The notes beneath the pieces were generated by a model. The model worked only from the letters and a program-made list of their open reading frames with translations, had not been told where the DNA came from and made no database searches. Made by a program: the position numbers and the translations under genes. This document shows positions 6,704 to 14,221 of a DNA stretch of 27,306 nt, piece after piece. Position 1 is the first letter of the stretch. Every line of letters begins with the position of its first letter. The stretch comes from JBAWVR01 sp964583845 (lineage in GTDB: Bacteria; Patescibacteriota; Minisyncoccia; Phycocordibacterales; GWA1-40-21): contig CAZOXG010000010.1 in the NCBI GenBank assembly GCA_964583845.1, positions 1-27,306 on the forward strand. The letters are read 5' to 3'.

Positions 6704-7657
6704 ATGGCATCATATTTTAATTATATGTTAAACAACTTATTTATATTCATTGTCTCGCTGTTTATTGTTATTAAAGGTGCTACCATATCCACAAAATACG
6801 CGGGTCGTTTGGCAGAGGTATTTAAGTTGTCAAAATATACGATCGGTTTTATTGTTGTAGCTATTATTTCAATTCTGCCGGAAACGTTTATTTCCATAAA
6901 CTCTGCCTTTGAGGGGGTGCCAGAATTTGGTCTGGGAACTTTATTCGGTGGAAACGTAGCTGATCTGACTTTGGTATTTTTTATCATCTTAATTTTTGCA
7001 GGGAGAAAAATTAAAATCGAGAGCGTTATATTAAAAAACAATTTATTCTATCCTTTACTACTCTTGGTTCCCATAATTTTGGGATTAAATGGTCATTATT
7101 CACGTTTGGAAGGTGCTGTTTTGATCATTATTGGTATTGTTTTTTACTATATCACTCTGAGAAGAAGTTATGGAGACGCGGCTGTTTCAGAATGGTCATA
7201 TGGCAGCAAGTTAAAAAATTTCGCCTATTTAGTACTAGGTTTATTAATGCTTTTGACCGGATCACATTTTATAGTTACTTCAGCGACTTCTTTGGCCGGC
7301 TTATTTGCAATTAGTCCTGTTCTAATCGGTATGTTAGTGGTTGGAGTGGGTACAACTATTCCTGAATTATTCTTTTCTTTGAATGCCGTTAAAAAGAATG
7401 ACTGTAATTTAGCAATCGGAGATATTTTTGGCACCGTCTTAGCTGATGCTACTATCGTTGTTGGTTTACTGGCATTAATTAGTCCATTTTCTTTCCCTGT
7501 AATTATTGTGTATGTGACTGGACTGTTTATGGTCGGAGCTTCAATTATTTTATTGTTACTTATGCGCTCAGGTGAAGTTTTAACCAGAAAAGAGTCATAT
7601 ATTTTATTTTCCTATTGGCTAATATTTGTTTTTGTGGAATTTTTTGTAAGTAAGTAA
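6704..7657 (+). CDS. Sodium/calcium exchanger family (CaCA) membrane protein
   Basis: A 317-residue membrane antiporter with about ten hydrophobic helices and the two inverted alpha repeats of the CaCA family. Repeat 1 is SILPETFISI (56-65) with GGNVADLTLV (82-91). Repeat 2 is VGTTIPELFFSL (215-226) with GDIFGTVLADATIVVG (239-254). The acidic residues E60 and E221 in the PE motifs are the expected cation ligands. The length matches the short prokaryotic YrbG-type exchangers. Whether it moves Ca2+, another divalent cation, Na+ or H+ cannot be told. The start at 6704 has a TATAAT box only 2 nt upstream; a start at M8 (6725) would also keep the whole domain. The stop abuts the next gene. Confidence 0.88.
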   Translation: MASYFNYMLNNLFIFIVSLFIVIKGATISTKYAGRLAEVFKLSKYTIGFIVVAIISILPETFISINSAFEGVPEFGLGTLFGGNVADLTLVFFIILIFAGRKIKIESVILKNNLFYPLLLLVPIILGLNGHYSRLEGAVLIIIGIVFYYITLRRSYGDAAVSEWSYGSKLKNFAYLVLGLLMLLTGSHFIVTSATSLAGLFAISPVLIGMLVVGVGTTIPELFFSLNAVKKNDCNLAIGDIFGTVLADATIVVGLLALISPFSFPVIIVYVTGLFMVGASIILLLLMRSGEVLTRKESYILFSYWLIFVFVEFFVSK

Positions 7658-7672
7658 GTGCTTAACAAAATT

Positions 7673-9229
7673 ATGTTTTTAAATAGACCGTTAATTTGTA
7701 GTACCGCTGATATCAACAAAAATTTTGTTAATTTTATTGCTCTTAAAAATATCAATCTGACTATTTTAGAAGGTGAAAAAATTGGTCTAGTTGGTGGTAA
7801 TGGCTCAGGTAAAACGACCTTGTTAAAGATTTTGGCTAAATTAATATCTGTCGATAGTGGAACAGTGAATATTCCAAAGGCTGTTAAGGTAGCTTATATT
7901 CCACAGGAATTTCATTCTCATTACAATATGACAGTGCGTGATTTTGTCTCTTCACTAAGTAAGATCGCCGAATCAGATTTGTTTACCTTACTTGGACGAT
8001 TAGAATTACACCCTTCACTACTAGATAGACAGATGTCCAATTTGTCAGGTGGCGAAAAAACCAAAGTCGGTTTATTGAGAATATTATTATCAGATTTTGA
8101 TTTCTACCTTTTAGATGAACCGACAAATAATTTGGATTTGAAAGCCTTGGCGGTTTTGGAAAAGTTCGTCAAAGAAAGTAAAAAAACTTTCTTGATTATT
8201 TCTCACGATCGCGAATTTTTGGACCAGACGGTTGAGAAGATCGCGGAAATAAATGAACAGTCTCATTCGTTGAAAATATACGATGGTAATTTTACTCATT
8301 ACCGCGACGAAAAAGAAGCCGATTTAGAACGTCAGTGGAATAAATACAGTGATAAAGTAGGACAGACTGAAAAGATGATTAAAGAAACCAAGGATAAATT
8401 GTCCTGGATGAAGAAGATTGAAAAAGTTCGGTTTGGTATTCGTGATTTACCAAAGAATGAAAAAGAAAAGGGTTGTGCGGCTGTTTTGCGTGACAAGGAG
8501 GCCAAAGCGGGACGACGTGCCCGCGTCGCTAAAGATAGATTAGAAAGATTTATCGACAAGACCGAAGATGTTGAAAAACCAAAAGAACTTCTGCCTCTAC
8601 AGGTTAATTTTGAAATTAAAGAGAGAAGTGGTGATAAAGTTTTTGAAGTAAAAAATGTTACAAAGAAATTCGCTAATCATGAACTTGCTCCGATGAATCT
8701 GAATGTGACTTATGGAGATCGTATTTTGATAACTGGCGGCAATGGTGCTGGCAAGACAACACTTTTAAAAATAATACTTGGGCAAATAAAACCAGATTCC
8801 GGCGAGGTAAAGGTTGGTAAAAATATACAATTAGGGTATTTGCCACAAACCGAAGATTTTTTGCCAGACGCCACAATATTAGAAGAATTTCTAAAACATA
8901 CGGAAATTGAACAGGGGATAGGTCGTCGATTGCTTAACCGATTTCGTCTAACTGCTGACGATGTTCACAAAAAGATTTCCGATTTGAGTTCAGGAGAAAG
9001 ATCCCGTTTGACTCTAGCGATTATTATGACTAGGAAGGCAAACTGTTTGGTGTTGGACGAGCCCTCAAATCATCTCGACTTGGAACTTTTAACTGAGCTT
9101 CAGAAAGCCCTACGTAAATATGAGGGGACTTTAATTGTTGTAAGTCATGATCGTTACTTCATAAAACGAGTCGGGTTTAAAACTGTATATGAGTTGAGTA
9201 ATGGGGAATTGAAGAGTATTAAGAACTAG
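7673..9229 (+). CDS. ABC-F family ATP-binding protein (first of two)
   Basis: A cytosolic twin-ATPase protein of the ABC-F family, which acts on ribosomes rather than in transport. NBD1 has Walker A GGNGSGKTT, signature LSGGEKTK, Walker B LLDEPTNNLD and the H-switch SHDREF. A charged helical linker of about 90 residues follows (encoded at about 8290-8580). NBD2 has GGNGAGKTT, LSSGERSR, LVLDEPSNHLD and SHDRYF. All catalytic glutamates are present and no membrane segment is seen. I use the ATG at 7673 (518 aa). A GTG at 7658, directly after the exchanger stop, would add five residues and is possible. The exact sub-family (EttA, Uup, YheS or YbiT type) is not certain. Confidence 0.93.
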   Translation: MFLNRPLICSTADINKNFVNFIALKNINLTILEGEKIGLVGGNGSGKTTLLKILAKLISVDSGTVNIPKAVKVAYIPQEFHSHYNMTVRDFVSSLSKIAESDLFTLLGRLELHPSLLDRQMSNLSGGEKTKVGLLRILLSDFDFYLLDEPTNNLDLKALAVLEKFVKESKKTFLIISHDREFLDQTVEKIAEINEQSHSLKIYDGNFTHYRDEKEADLERQWNKYSDKVGQTEKMIKETKDKLSWMKKIEKVRFGIRDLPKNEKEKGCAAVLRDKEAKAGRRARVAKDRLERFIDKTEDVEKPKELLPLQVNFEIKERSGDKVFEVKNVTKKFANHELAPMNLNVTYGDRILITGGNGAGKTTLLKIILGQIKPDSGEVKVGKNIQLGYLPQTEDFLPDATILEEFLKHTEIEQGIGRRLLNRFRLTADDVHKKISDLSSGERSRLTLAIIMTRKANCLVLDEPSNHLDLELLTELQKALRKYEGTLIVVSHDRYFIKRVGFKTVYELSNGELKSIKN

Positions 9230-9240
9230 TTAAATTTAAT

Positions 9241-9269
9241 TTGACAAGTTTGCTATATAGTGTTATTCT
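9241..9269 (+). promoter_or_regulatory. Strong sigma70-type promoter for the 9347 gene
   Basis: A perfect -35 TTGACA (9241-9246), a 17-nt spacer and -10 TATTCT (9264-9269) are present. The predicted start near 9276 gives a leader of about 70 nt before the ATG at 9347. The layout closely resembles the promoter at 16191. Confidence 0.75.
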
Positions 9270-9282
9270 TTTAACGAATATA

Positions 9283-9338
9283 GGAACGACTTGTTCCAGC
9301 CCGAGTCACAGGGGATCTGTGATTGCAATTTAAGGAGG
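9283..9338 (+). promoter_or_regulatory. Structured leader with two hairpins and an ideal SD site
   Basis: Two short hairpins lie in the leader: GGAAC/GTTCC (9283-9287 with 9293-9297) and TCACAG/CTGTGA (9306-9311 with 9317-9322). They are followed by the full SD AAGGAGG (9332-9338), 8 nt before the ATG at 9347. This SD fixes the start. Confidence 0.65.
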
Positions 9339-9346
9339 GTATTTCA

Positions 9347-9538
9347 ATGTACATGAATTATGCCAGTCTTATGGCCGCAGCCTCAGCATCGCAGTTCTTC
9401 ATCGGCGTATATAACGTCCTTTCTGACGACGCAAGTCACTTCAGGACGGCAGGATTCTTTGCTTGTGGTGTCTGGTGCGCCATTATAGCCCTGCTGCTTG
9501 GGCTTAAACACGTGATTAAAGAAATGAAGGGACTGTAA
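9347..9538 (+). CDS. Small two-helix membrane protein, strongly expressed layout
   Basis: A 63-residue hypothetical protein. The start is set by AAGGAGG 8 nt upstream; an upstream TTG at 9323 would overlap the SD and is rejected. It has two likely membrane helices, about 6-25 (ASLMAAASASQFFIGVYNVL) and 37-56 (TAGFFACGVWCAIIALLLGL), joined by a polar loop SDDASHFR, and a basic C-terminal tail KHVIKEMKGL. Two Cys lie in helix 2. The gene is a complete monocistronic unit: perfect -35, two leader hairpins, SD, then a terminator. Its base composition (many C-ending codons) is clearly richer in G+C than its neighbours, which suggests high expression or transfer. I do not recognise a family. Confidence 0.75.
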   Translation: MYMNYASLMAAASASQFFIGVYNVLSDDASHFRTAGFFACGVWCAIIALLLGLKHVIKEMKGL

Positions 9539-9556
9539 CAGGTCCACGCGGACGAA

Positions 9557-9590
9557 GGAAAAGCCTTAGTACGTGTGGGCTTTTTCTTTT
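9557..9590 (+). terminator. Rho-independent terminator of the small membrane protein gene
   Basis: GGAAAAGCC (9557-9565) pairs with GGCTTTTTC (9578-9586), with one G-U wobble, followed by TTTT. A small extra hairpin GTCC/GGAC (9542-9553) lies just before it. Confidence 0.75.
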
Positions 9591-9675
9591 ATATAAATTT
9601 AATTTTGCAAAATTATTGTTGATAATAATATCGTCACTCTTTCTATTCTGTCGAAAATAGTGTAATCTCTTGTTT

Positions 9676-11175
9676 ATGTCTCGCGACGATACCATTTTAC
9701 GATTTCAAAAAGCTTCATTTGAATATGGCCACAACAAGCCGATTTTAACTGAAGTTGATTGTAATATTCGCCGTGGTTCCAAGATTACCATCATGGGTCA
9801 AAATGGAGCCGGCAAAAGTACAATCTTTAAACTAATAACTGGCGAACTCAAACTAGAGTCCGGGGATATTTTCCGTACTAATGGCGTTACGATTGCCATC
9901 TCAAGACAGATCATTCCCCGTGATGAACTTGATTTAACTTTACGTGAATTCTTTGAAAAAGCTTTTGAGGATTCAGCAAAAGCCGGTCTACGAAAAAATT
10001 CCGGTAAAATTTATGATATCGATCCGCGTATTGATGATGTTTTGGAAGTGGTAAATTTAAAAGGTCACGGCAAACTTCACGATCGTATTATGAAGACTTT
10101 TTCTGGTGGTCAGCAGGCGCGCATATTATTAGCCTCAGCTTTGATTCAAAAGCCAGATATTTTACTGTTGGATGAACCGACTAATAATTTAGATAAAGAA
10201 GGTATCAATCATCTGACCCAATTTTTGATTAACTATGACAAGACCGTAATCGTAATCTCCCACGATGCCGAATTTTTAAATCAGTTTTCTGATGGAGTTT
10301 TATATTTAGATATTTGGACTAAAAAACTGGAACAATATGTCGGCAACTATTCTGATGTGTTGAAACAGATTACTGTCCGTTTAGAAAAGGAAAACAGTAA
10401 GAACGCTCAATTAGCTAAAGAAATTCAGGAAAATAAAGAAAAAGCCAACTTCTTTGCCATGAAAGGAGGCCAGATGCGTTTAGTTGCTAAGAAAATGCGT
10501 GAACGAGCCGAAGAGTTAGAAGAAGAAAAAGTGGATACTAGAAGAGAAGATAAAACTATTAAATCTTTTATTATTCCCGGTCAGCCGGAATTGGTTGGTA
10601 AAATTATTACGATTACTGAATATGGTGTAATAAATCCTAAAACTCACCAGCCTGTTCGCCGAACCTGTAGTATTGCTTTGAAGAGAAATAATCACTTACT
10701 GCTTAAAGGCCCAAACGGTATTGGAAAAACTACTTTACTTGAGTCTATAGCGACCGGTAAGAACAAGGGCTCCGAAATATTGCCAGGCATTCGCGTCGGT
10801 TATTATCGTCAGGACTTCTCGACTTTGAATTTTGAAGACACTGTTCATGAATCTTTAATGGCGGTGATGGAAAAGAAAATAGAGGAAACTTTGCGCGCTA
10901 CGGCCGCCGCTTTCTTGATTACAAGTGAAATGATTCATACTAAAATTGGTAGTCTATCAGAAGGACAAAAAGGTCTCGTGGCTTTTGCTCGCTTGGTTTT
11001 GATGAAACCAGGACTTTTGATTCTAGACGAGCCGACCAATCATATTAACTTTCGTCATTTGCCAGTGATTGCCGAAGCTTTGAATAAATATGAAGGAGCG
11101 ATGATTATCGTCTCCCATGTGCCAGACTTTGTGGCGAAGATAAGAATTGATGAGGTATTGGATTTGGAGAAGTAA
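9676..11175 (+). CDS. ABC-F family ATP-binding protein (second of two)
   Basis: A 499-residue soluble twin-ATPase ABC-F protein. NBD1: Walker A GQNGAGKST (41-49), signature FSGGQQAR (142-149), Walker B LLLDEPTNNLD (163-173), SHDAEF (195-200). The linker at about 235-295 is strongly charged and helical. NBD2: Walker A GPNGIGKTT (345-353), signature LSEGQKG (427-433), Walker B LILDEPTNHIN (448-458), SHVPDF (480-485). NBD2 departs from consensus after the catalytic Glu (HIN rather than HLD) and in the H-loop (SHV rather than SHD), but key ATPase residues remain. I take the ATG at 9676 rather than the TTG at 9670. It is a different paralogue from the one at 7673 and is separated from it by the small membrane protein unit. 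Confidence 0.92.
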   Translation: MSRDDTILRFQKASFEYGHNKPILTEVDCNIRRGSKITIMGQNGAGKSTIFKLITGELKLESGDIFRTNGVTIAISRQIIPRDELDLTLREFFEKAFEDSAKAGLRKNSGKIYDIDPRIDDVLEVVNLKGHGKLHDRIMKTFSGGQQARILLASALIQKPDILLLDEPTNNLDKEGINHLTQFLINYDKTVIVISHDAEFLNQFSDGVLYLDIWTKKLEQYVGNYSDVLKQITVRLEKENSKNAQLAKEIQENKEKANFFAMKGGQMRLVAKKMRERAEELEEEKVDTRREDKTIKSFIIPGQPELVGKIITITEYGVINPKTHQPVRRTCSIALKRNNHLLLKGPNGIGKTTLLESIATGKNKGSEILPGIRVGYYRQDFSTLNFEDTVHESLMAVMEKKIEETLRATAAAFLITSEMIHTKIGSLSEGQKGLVAFARLVLMKPGLLILDEPTNHINFRHLPVIAEALNKYEGAMIIVSHVPDFVAKIRIDEVLDLEK

Positions 11176-11180
11176 GCTCG

Positions 11181-11209
11181 TTGATTGTCAATATTTATAA
11201 TGATACAAT
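11181..11209 (+). promoter_or_regulatory. Putative promoter of the 11216 membrane protein gene
   Basis: TTGATT (11181-11186), a 17-nt spacer and TACAAT (11204-11209) end 6 nt before the ATG at 11216, which predicts a leaderless mRNA. An overlapping TATAAT at 11196-11201 is an alternative -10. Confidence 0.45.
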
Positions 11210-11215
11210 TAGCCT

Positions 11216-11476
11216 ATGAAAAATCTTACAAAAGCATTGTCATTGTTTTTATTGCAGGTTGTTTCTATGTATTTAATAGTAACATTTTTACCAAATAATT
11301 CTTATTTTACAGTTTTGTACTACATTTTGCTTTCAGTACTTTATGGATATTATGGGTACAGAGCAGGAAAAGAAGAAAATGCTGTAATTGCTCGAATAAT
11401 ATTTTTGTTGGTAAGTATTTTAACAATACTATATTTTATTCTGGTTTTGGGATTAGTAAGAGAATTAGGAATGTAA
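11216..11476 (+). CDS. Small hydrophobic membrane protein, function unknown
   Basis: An 86-residue protein with about three membrane helices (roughly 7-25, 30-47 and 57-80), separated by short polar turns. The turn YRAGKEENAVIAR (48-60) is the only charged stretch. No catalytic or binding motif is seen and I do not recognise a family. It is AT-rich like most genes here and lacks an SD. A 10-bp inverted repeat lies directly downstream (11476-11500). It is probably real because the frame is fully membrane-like and a promoter-like pair fits its start. Confidence 0.5.
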   Translation: MKNLTKALSLFLLQVVSMYLIVTFLPNNSYFTVLYYILLSVLYGYYGYRAGKEENAVIARIIFLLVSILTILYFILVLGLVRELGM

Positions 11477-11500
11477 TTTATTAATATTACATTAATAAAT
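11476..11500. repeat. 10-bp inverted repeat between the 11216 and 11543 genes
   Basis: ATTTATTAAT (11476-11485) and ATTAATAAAT (11491-11500) pair perfectly around the loop ATTAC. No T-run follows, so it is more likely a protein site or an mRNA 3' stem than a standard terminator. Confidence 0.5.
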
Positions 11501-11542
11501 TGAATAGAATATTTTCTTTTCTTCGCTTTGTTATATAACTTC

Positions 11543-12082
11543 ATGACTGACTTAGGTGAAATTAAATACTCTATTAAACATAGCACCCGCGCTCGAAGGA
11601 TGCGCCTGACTATTCATCGAGATGGTTCGGTGGTGGCGACGGTGCCTAGAAGGTTTGATTTGAGTTTGCTGGATAAGTTCGTGCAACAAAAGAAAGACTG
11701 GATACTAAAGAAAGTTCATTATTTTTTAAATTCTCCACTCAAGTATGTCAAACCGAGTTCTAAAAAAGATTATAAATTATACAAAGACGAGGTTAAGGCG
11801 GTCGTAGAAGAACGTCTGTCTTATTTCAATCAATTCTACAATTTCAAATATAATAAAATCACGATTCGGAATCAGAAATCTAGATGGGGAAGTTGTTCAC
11901 AAAAAGGAAATTTAAACTTTAATTACAAACTTCATTTTTTGCCCGAAGAATTGCGTGATTATGTCATTGTTCATGAACTTTGCCATTTGGGCGAATTCAA
12001 TCATTCGAAAAAATTTTGGAATCTGATTGAAAAAACTACACCACAATATATGCATCTTAGAAAGGCTTTGAAAATGAGATAA
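11543..12082 (+). CDS. YgjP-like (DUF45) zinc metallopeptidase
   Basis: A 179-residue protein of the YgjP/DUF45 (M48-like) family. It has the zinc motif HELCH (144-148), the third ligand region FNHSKKFW (152-159) with H154, and the family-typical RWGSCS (114-119) ahead of the helix. The N-terminal part has the beta-rich start IKYSIKHSTRARRMRLTI and VATVPRRF. All metal ligands and E145 are intact, so it is likely an active cytosolic metalloprotease of unknown substrate. I choose the ATG at 11543; a TTG at 11528 would add five residues. It stands alone between a small membrane gene and the metallophosphoesterase unit. Confidence 0.9.
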   Translation: MTDLGEIKYSIKHSTRARRMRLTIHRDGSVVATVPRRFDLSLLDKFVQQKKDWILKKVHYFLNSPLKYVKPSSKKDYKLYKDEVKAVVEERLSYFNQFYNFKYNKITIRNQKSRWGSCSQKGNLNFNYKLHFLPEELRDYVIVHELCHLGEFNHSKKFWNLIEKTTPQYMHLRKALKMR

Positions 12083-12125
12083 AATAACCCTCTTTTTAAC
12101 ATAGACAGTTTTTTTTGAATAATGT

Positions 12126-12154
12126 TTTAACACATATATTAATATATGTATATT
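12126..12154 (+). promoter_or_regulatory. Putative promoter with an 18-bp palindrome as possible operator
   Basis: A perfect palindrome fills 12132-12149 (half-site ACATATATT). It sits between a weak TTTAAC (12126-12131) and TATATT (12149-12154), a 17-nt spacing. A repressor site in the promoter of the 12241 gene is a reasonable guess. Confidence 0.4.
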
Positions 12155-12215
12155 TCTGCTAGCATGATAGCGGATATTGGTTTCTAGGTCCTTGTCGTCT
12201 ATTACAGCAATTGCA

Positions 12216-12232
12216 ACTCAAAAAAGAAAGTA
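12216..12232 (+). repeat. 17-nt direct repeat, upstream copy
   Basis: ACTCAAAAAAGAAAGTA occurs here just before the metallophosphoesterase start and again, identical, at 13372-13388 just after its stop. Confidence 0.7.
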
Positions 12233-12236
12233 GGTG
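12232..12236 (+). promoter_or_regulatory. SD site of the metallophosphoesterase gene
   Basis: AGGTG, within a wider GTAGGTG match to the anti-SD, ends 4 nt before the ATG at 12241. It argues for that start over an upstream TTG at 12211. Confidence 0.6.
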
Positions 12237-12240
12237 CAAC

Positions 12241-13368
12241 ATGATCGCAGGAATTATGTCGGATACTCATCTCATTTCCGAAAACGTCATTATCAGCATC
12301 GTTGAAGAATTGAAAAAACGTAAGGCTGAAGTGATAATTTGCTGTGGTGATATTGAGCCACAGCACATCAATGCTGGCCTCTTTGGTGGTCTGCCTGTCA
12401 TTTGTGCACTGGTTGATAAGCAAGAGCATAATGAAGCTTTCGAAACTGGCAAACCTCAAGGTTGGCGGTTTACCAAGTCTGGCGATCGCATTTGTCGTCT
12501 GCCAGACGGCACAAAGATCTACGTCGGTCACAAGCGTCATATGGACTTTTTGACCGCCACTTTGGCGGAGTTCAATCATATTTTGTCCGAGATTCGGGCG
12601 AAATATGACGGTTTGGAATACATCTTTGGAGGACACCTTCACTTTCAGACATATAAAAAAGGCCAGCTGATCAGCTTCGTCAATCCGGGCGCTGTTTTTA
12701 ATTCCATTGGTTGGGGTTATGAATTCGCCTTGGTTGACACGGTAACGCACGAACTGGTCTTCAGTCGTAAGTTGCCGACCCCTGATGATCGCCCGACCTT
12801 TAGTGTTGGAGTCATTTCTGACAGCCATGACATTACTCATCGTGATTCTGGCTACTGGCAACGCCTAGTAGTGGAAATGGAAGCACGCGATGTGACCCAC
12901 ATCATTCACTGTGGTAATTTGGCCTTAGCTGACATTGGTCGGCCGGAGCTCAAGCATGTGCAGGTTCACTTTGCCATACGCCAGGATCAGAGCTTCGAAT
13001 ATCGTAAGCTGCTTCAGGAGGGAAAGATTCCGGAAAACTGGAAGGTTATTTCGGACAAAGATCTTGGCGAAGGTGCGGTTGTTGTAATCAATGGTTACCA
13101 TTTTTACGTCGAGCTCACTCTCGGCCTCAATCTGGTAACCAAGAGCGAAGTAGCGATGGACATGGCCTCAATGGAGATCTGTGGCAGGCATCCGCAGACG
13201 GAGATCGTTCTCTGTGGTTTCACTCGTGAAGCCTTGTATGTTGAAGGACAGCGGGCTTTGGTCATCAACCCGGGCGCGGTCAATCCGAGCTTGGAGTTTG
13301 CAGTCATTTGTCTTCCACGGAGAGAAATCACCTTTGGCCGAGTGCCAATGGGTTCTCTCACTGTTTGA
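12241..13368 (+). CDS. Tandem metallophosphoesterase (YfcE/MJ0936-like), second domain degenerate
   Basis: A 375-residue soluble protein made of two calcineurin-like phosphoesterase domains. Domain 1 (about 1-185) has GIMSDTHL with D and H ligands, IICCGDIE with the bridging Asp, and YIFGGHLHF with the GHxH motif, then FVNPGAV. The usual GNCD loop is replaced by ALVDKQEHN, and HG by YVGHKRH. Domain 2 (about 190-375) repeats the pattern as VGVISDSHD, HIIHCGNLA (Asn for the bridging Asp), VLCGFTREA (Phe for the GHxH His) and VINPGAVNP, so it has probably lost metal binding. Domain 2 may therefore be structural or regulatory. The gene is visibly richer in G+C than its surroundings, has a clear SD and a strong terminator, and is flanked by a 17-nt direct repeat. 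Confidence 0.85.
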   Translation: MIAGIMSDTHLISENVIISIVEELKKRKAEVIICCGDIEPQHINAGLFGGLPVICALVDKQEHNEAFETGKPQGWRFTKSGDRICRLPDGTKIYVGHKRHMDFLTATLAEFNHILSEIRAKYDGLEYIFGGHLHFQTYKKGQLISFVNPGAVFNSIGWGYEFALVDTVTHELVFSRKLPTPDDRPTFSVGVISDSHDITHRDSGYWQRLVVEMEARDVTHIIHCGNLALADIGRPELKHVQVHFAIRQDQSFEYRKLLQEGKIPENWKVISDKDLGEGAVVVINGYHFYVELTLGLNLVTKSEVAMDMASMEICGRHPQTEIVLCGFTREALYVEGQRALVINPGAVNPSLEFAVICLPRREITFGRVPMGSLTV

Positions 13369-13371
13369 ACG

Positions 13372-13388
13372 ACTCAAAAAAGAAAGTA
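13372..13388 (+). repeat. 17-nt direct repeat, downstream copy
   Basis: An identical copy of the repeat at 12216-12232, 3 nt after the metallophosphoesterase stop codon and directly before its terminator stem. Confidence 0.7.
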
Positions 13389-13389
13389 C

Positions 13390-13418
13390 AGGAGGGGAAC
13401 ACCACCCCTCCTTTTTTT
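13390..13418 (+). terminator. Rho-independent terminator of the metallophosphoesterase gene
   Basis: Stem AGGAGGGG (13390-13397) / CCCCTCCT (13405-13412), loop AACACCA, then seven T (13412-13418). Confidence 0.9.
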
Positions 13419-13432
13419 GTGTCAAAATGTCC

Positions 13433-13462
13433 TTGGTCAGTTTCAATGGTTTAAGCTATAAT
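13433..13462 (+). promoter_or_regulatory. Promoter of the PEBP-family gene
   Basis: TTGGTC (13433-13438), an 18-nt spacer and a consensus TATAAT (13457-13462). The ATG at 13470 is only 7 nt further, so the mRNA would be leaderless. This supports 13470 as the original gene start. Confidence 0.6.
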
Positions 13463-13469
13463 AAACCTT

Positions 13470-13559
13470 ATGAAGACCAAAACTTTTCTTATTCTGTTTG
13501 CAGTATTTATTATCATTGTAGCCTCTTTGTCATATTATTTTTTAGTTTATAAAAAATAA
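13470..13559 (+). CDS. N-terminal anchor fragment of the PEBP-family gene (frameshifted)
   Basis: A 29-codon frame encodes a basic start MKTKTF followed by one hydrophobic helix (about 6-26) and YKK, then stops at a TAA. This looks like a signal anchor cut off from its protein. Directly after the run of six A (13551-13556), the next frame is open without a stop through to 14211. It reads KVNINSTYSN and then a long Ser/Thr/Lys/Pro linker into the PEBP domain. Removing one A from the run would join the anchor, linker and domain into one protein of about 247 residues. A homopolymer sequencing error, a true mutation or programmed slippage are all possible. Confidence 0.55.
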   Translation: MKTKTFLILFAVFIIIVASLSYYFLVYKK

Positions 13560-13776
13560 GGTAAATATCAATTCTACTTATTCGAATATAGATGTTTCAA
13601 GTGTTAAAGAGAAAGAGATAAATAATAATTTAGTCCCCATTGAAAATTCTGAGACAAAAATTAGTGATTCAAAGGTTCAGACGCCAGCAAAAAGTACAAA
13701 ACCCACAGCTATAACTACACTTCTTGTCGCACCAAAAACAACTACCGAACCTAAAAAAAATATCATCCAAACTATT

Positions 13777-14211
13777 ATGAAAATACAAAGTGATGCATTT
13801 GCAAATAGTGGAAAGATTCCTGATCAATATACTTGTAATGGAAGTTCCCAAATTCCAAATTTAAATATTTCAGGAGTGCCAGTTGGAGCAAAAACTTTGG
13901 CAATTATTATGGATGATCCCGATGCTCCAGGCGGAACATATGTGCACTGGGTTATTTGGAATATTGATCCAAAAACAACCTCTATAGTTGATGGAAATAT
14001 TCCGAGCGAGGCGGTAGAGGGATATAACAGTGATACCAAGGGATGGTACCCACCATGTCCACCATCAGGAACCCATCATTATAATTTCAAGCTTTATGCG
14101 TTAGATACCACTCTAGATATTCCTGACTCATCAACTAAGGCTGACTTGGTAAATGCTATGACTGGTCATATATTAGCCAATGCAACTCTGACTGGGTTAT
14201 ATGGAAATTAA
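13777..14211 (+). CDS. PEBP / YbhB-YbcL family protein
   Basis: The 144 residues from the in-frame ATG at 13777 form a full phosphatidylethanolamine-binding (PEBP, Raf kinase inhibitor-like) domain: SDAFANSGKIPDQYTCNG (5-22), AIIMDDPDAPGGTYVHWVIWNI with the family's DPDAP and HW motifs (43-64), GWYPPCPPSGTHHYNFKLYALD (90-111) with the ligand-pocket PPSGTHHY, and a closing TLTGLYGN. Its biochemical role in bacteria is unclear. The frame is open for about 230 nt upstream of this ATG with a low-complexity linker, and a membrane anchor lies one frameshift away (13470). The native product is therefore probably larger and extracytoplasmic. As the sequence stands, only this cytosolic form starts with a normal codon. 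Confidence 0.9.
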   Translation: MKIQSDAFANSGKIPDQYTCNGSSQIPNLNISGVPVGAKTLAIIMDDPDAPGGTYVHWVIWNIDPKTTSIVDGNIPSEAVEGYNSDTKGWYPPCPPSGTHHYNFKLYALDTTLDIPDSSTKADLVNAMTGHILANATLTGLYGN

Positions 14212-14221
14212 ATATAAATAA

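Noticed and set aside
9323..9346. TTG start extending the small membrane protein by eight residues
   Set aside because: It would place the ideal SD (9332-9338) inside the coding region; the ATG at 9347 is at the right distance from that SD.
12211..12240. TTG start extending the metallophosphoesterase by ten residues
   Set aside because: The SD at 12232-12236 and the 17-nt repeat would fall inside the gene, and the family's N-terminal strand begins right at the ATG 12241.
12202..12861. Long minus-strand frame (219 codons) across the metallophosphoesterase
   Set aside because: It is antisense to the first metallophosphoesterase domain, which carries all the family motifs; the minus frame arises from the G+C-rich codon pattern.
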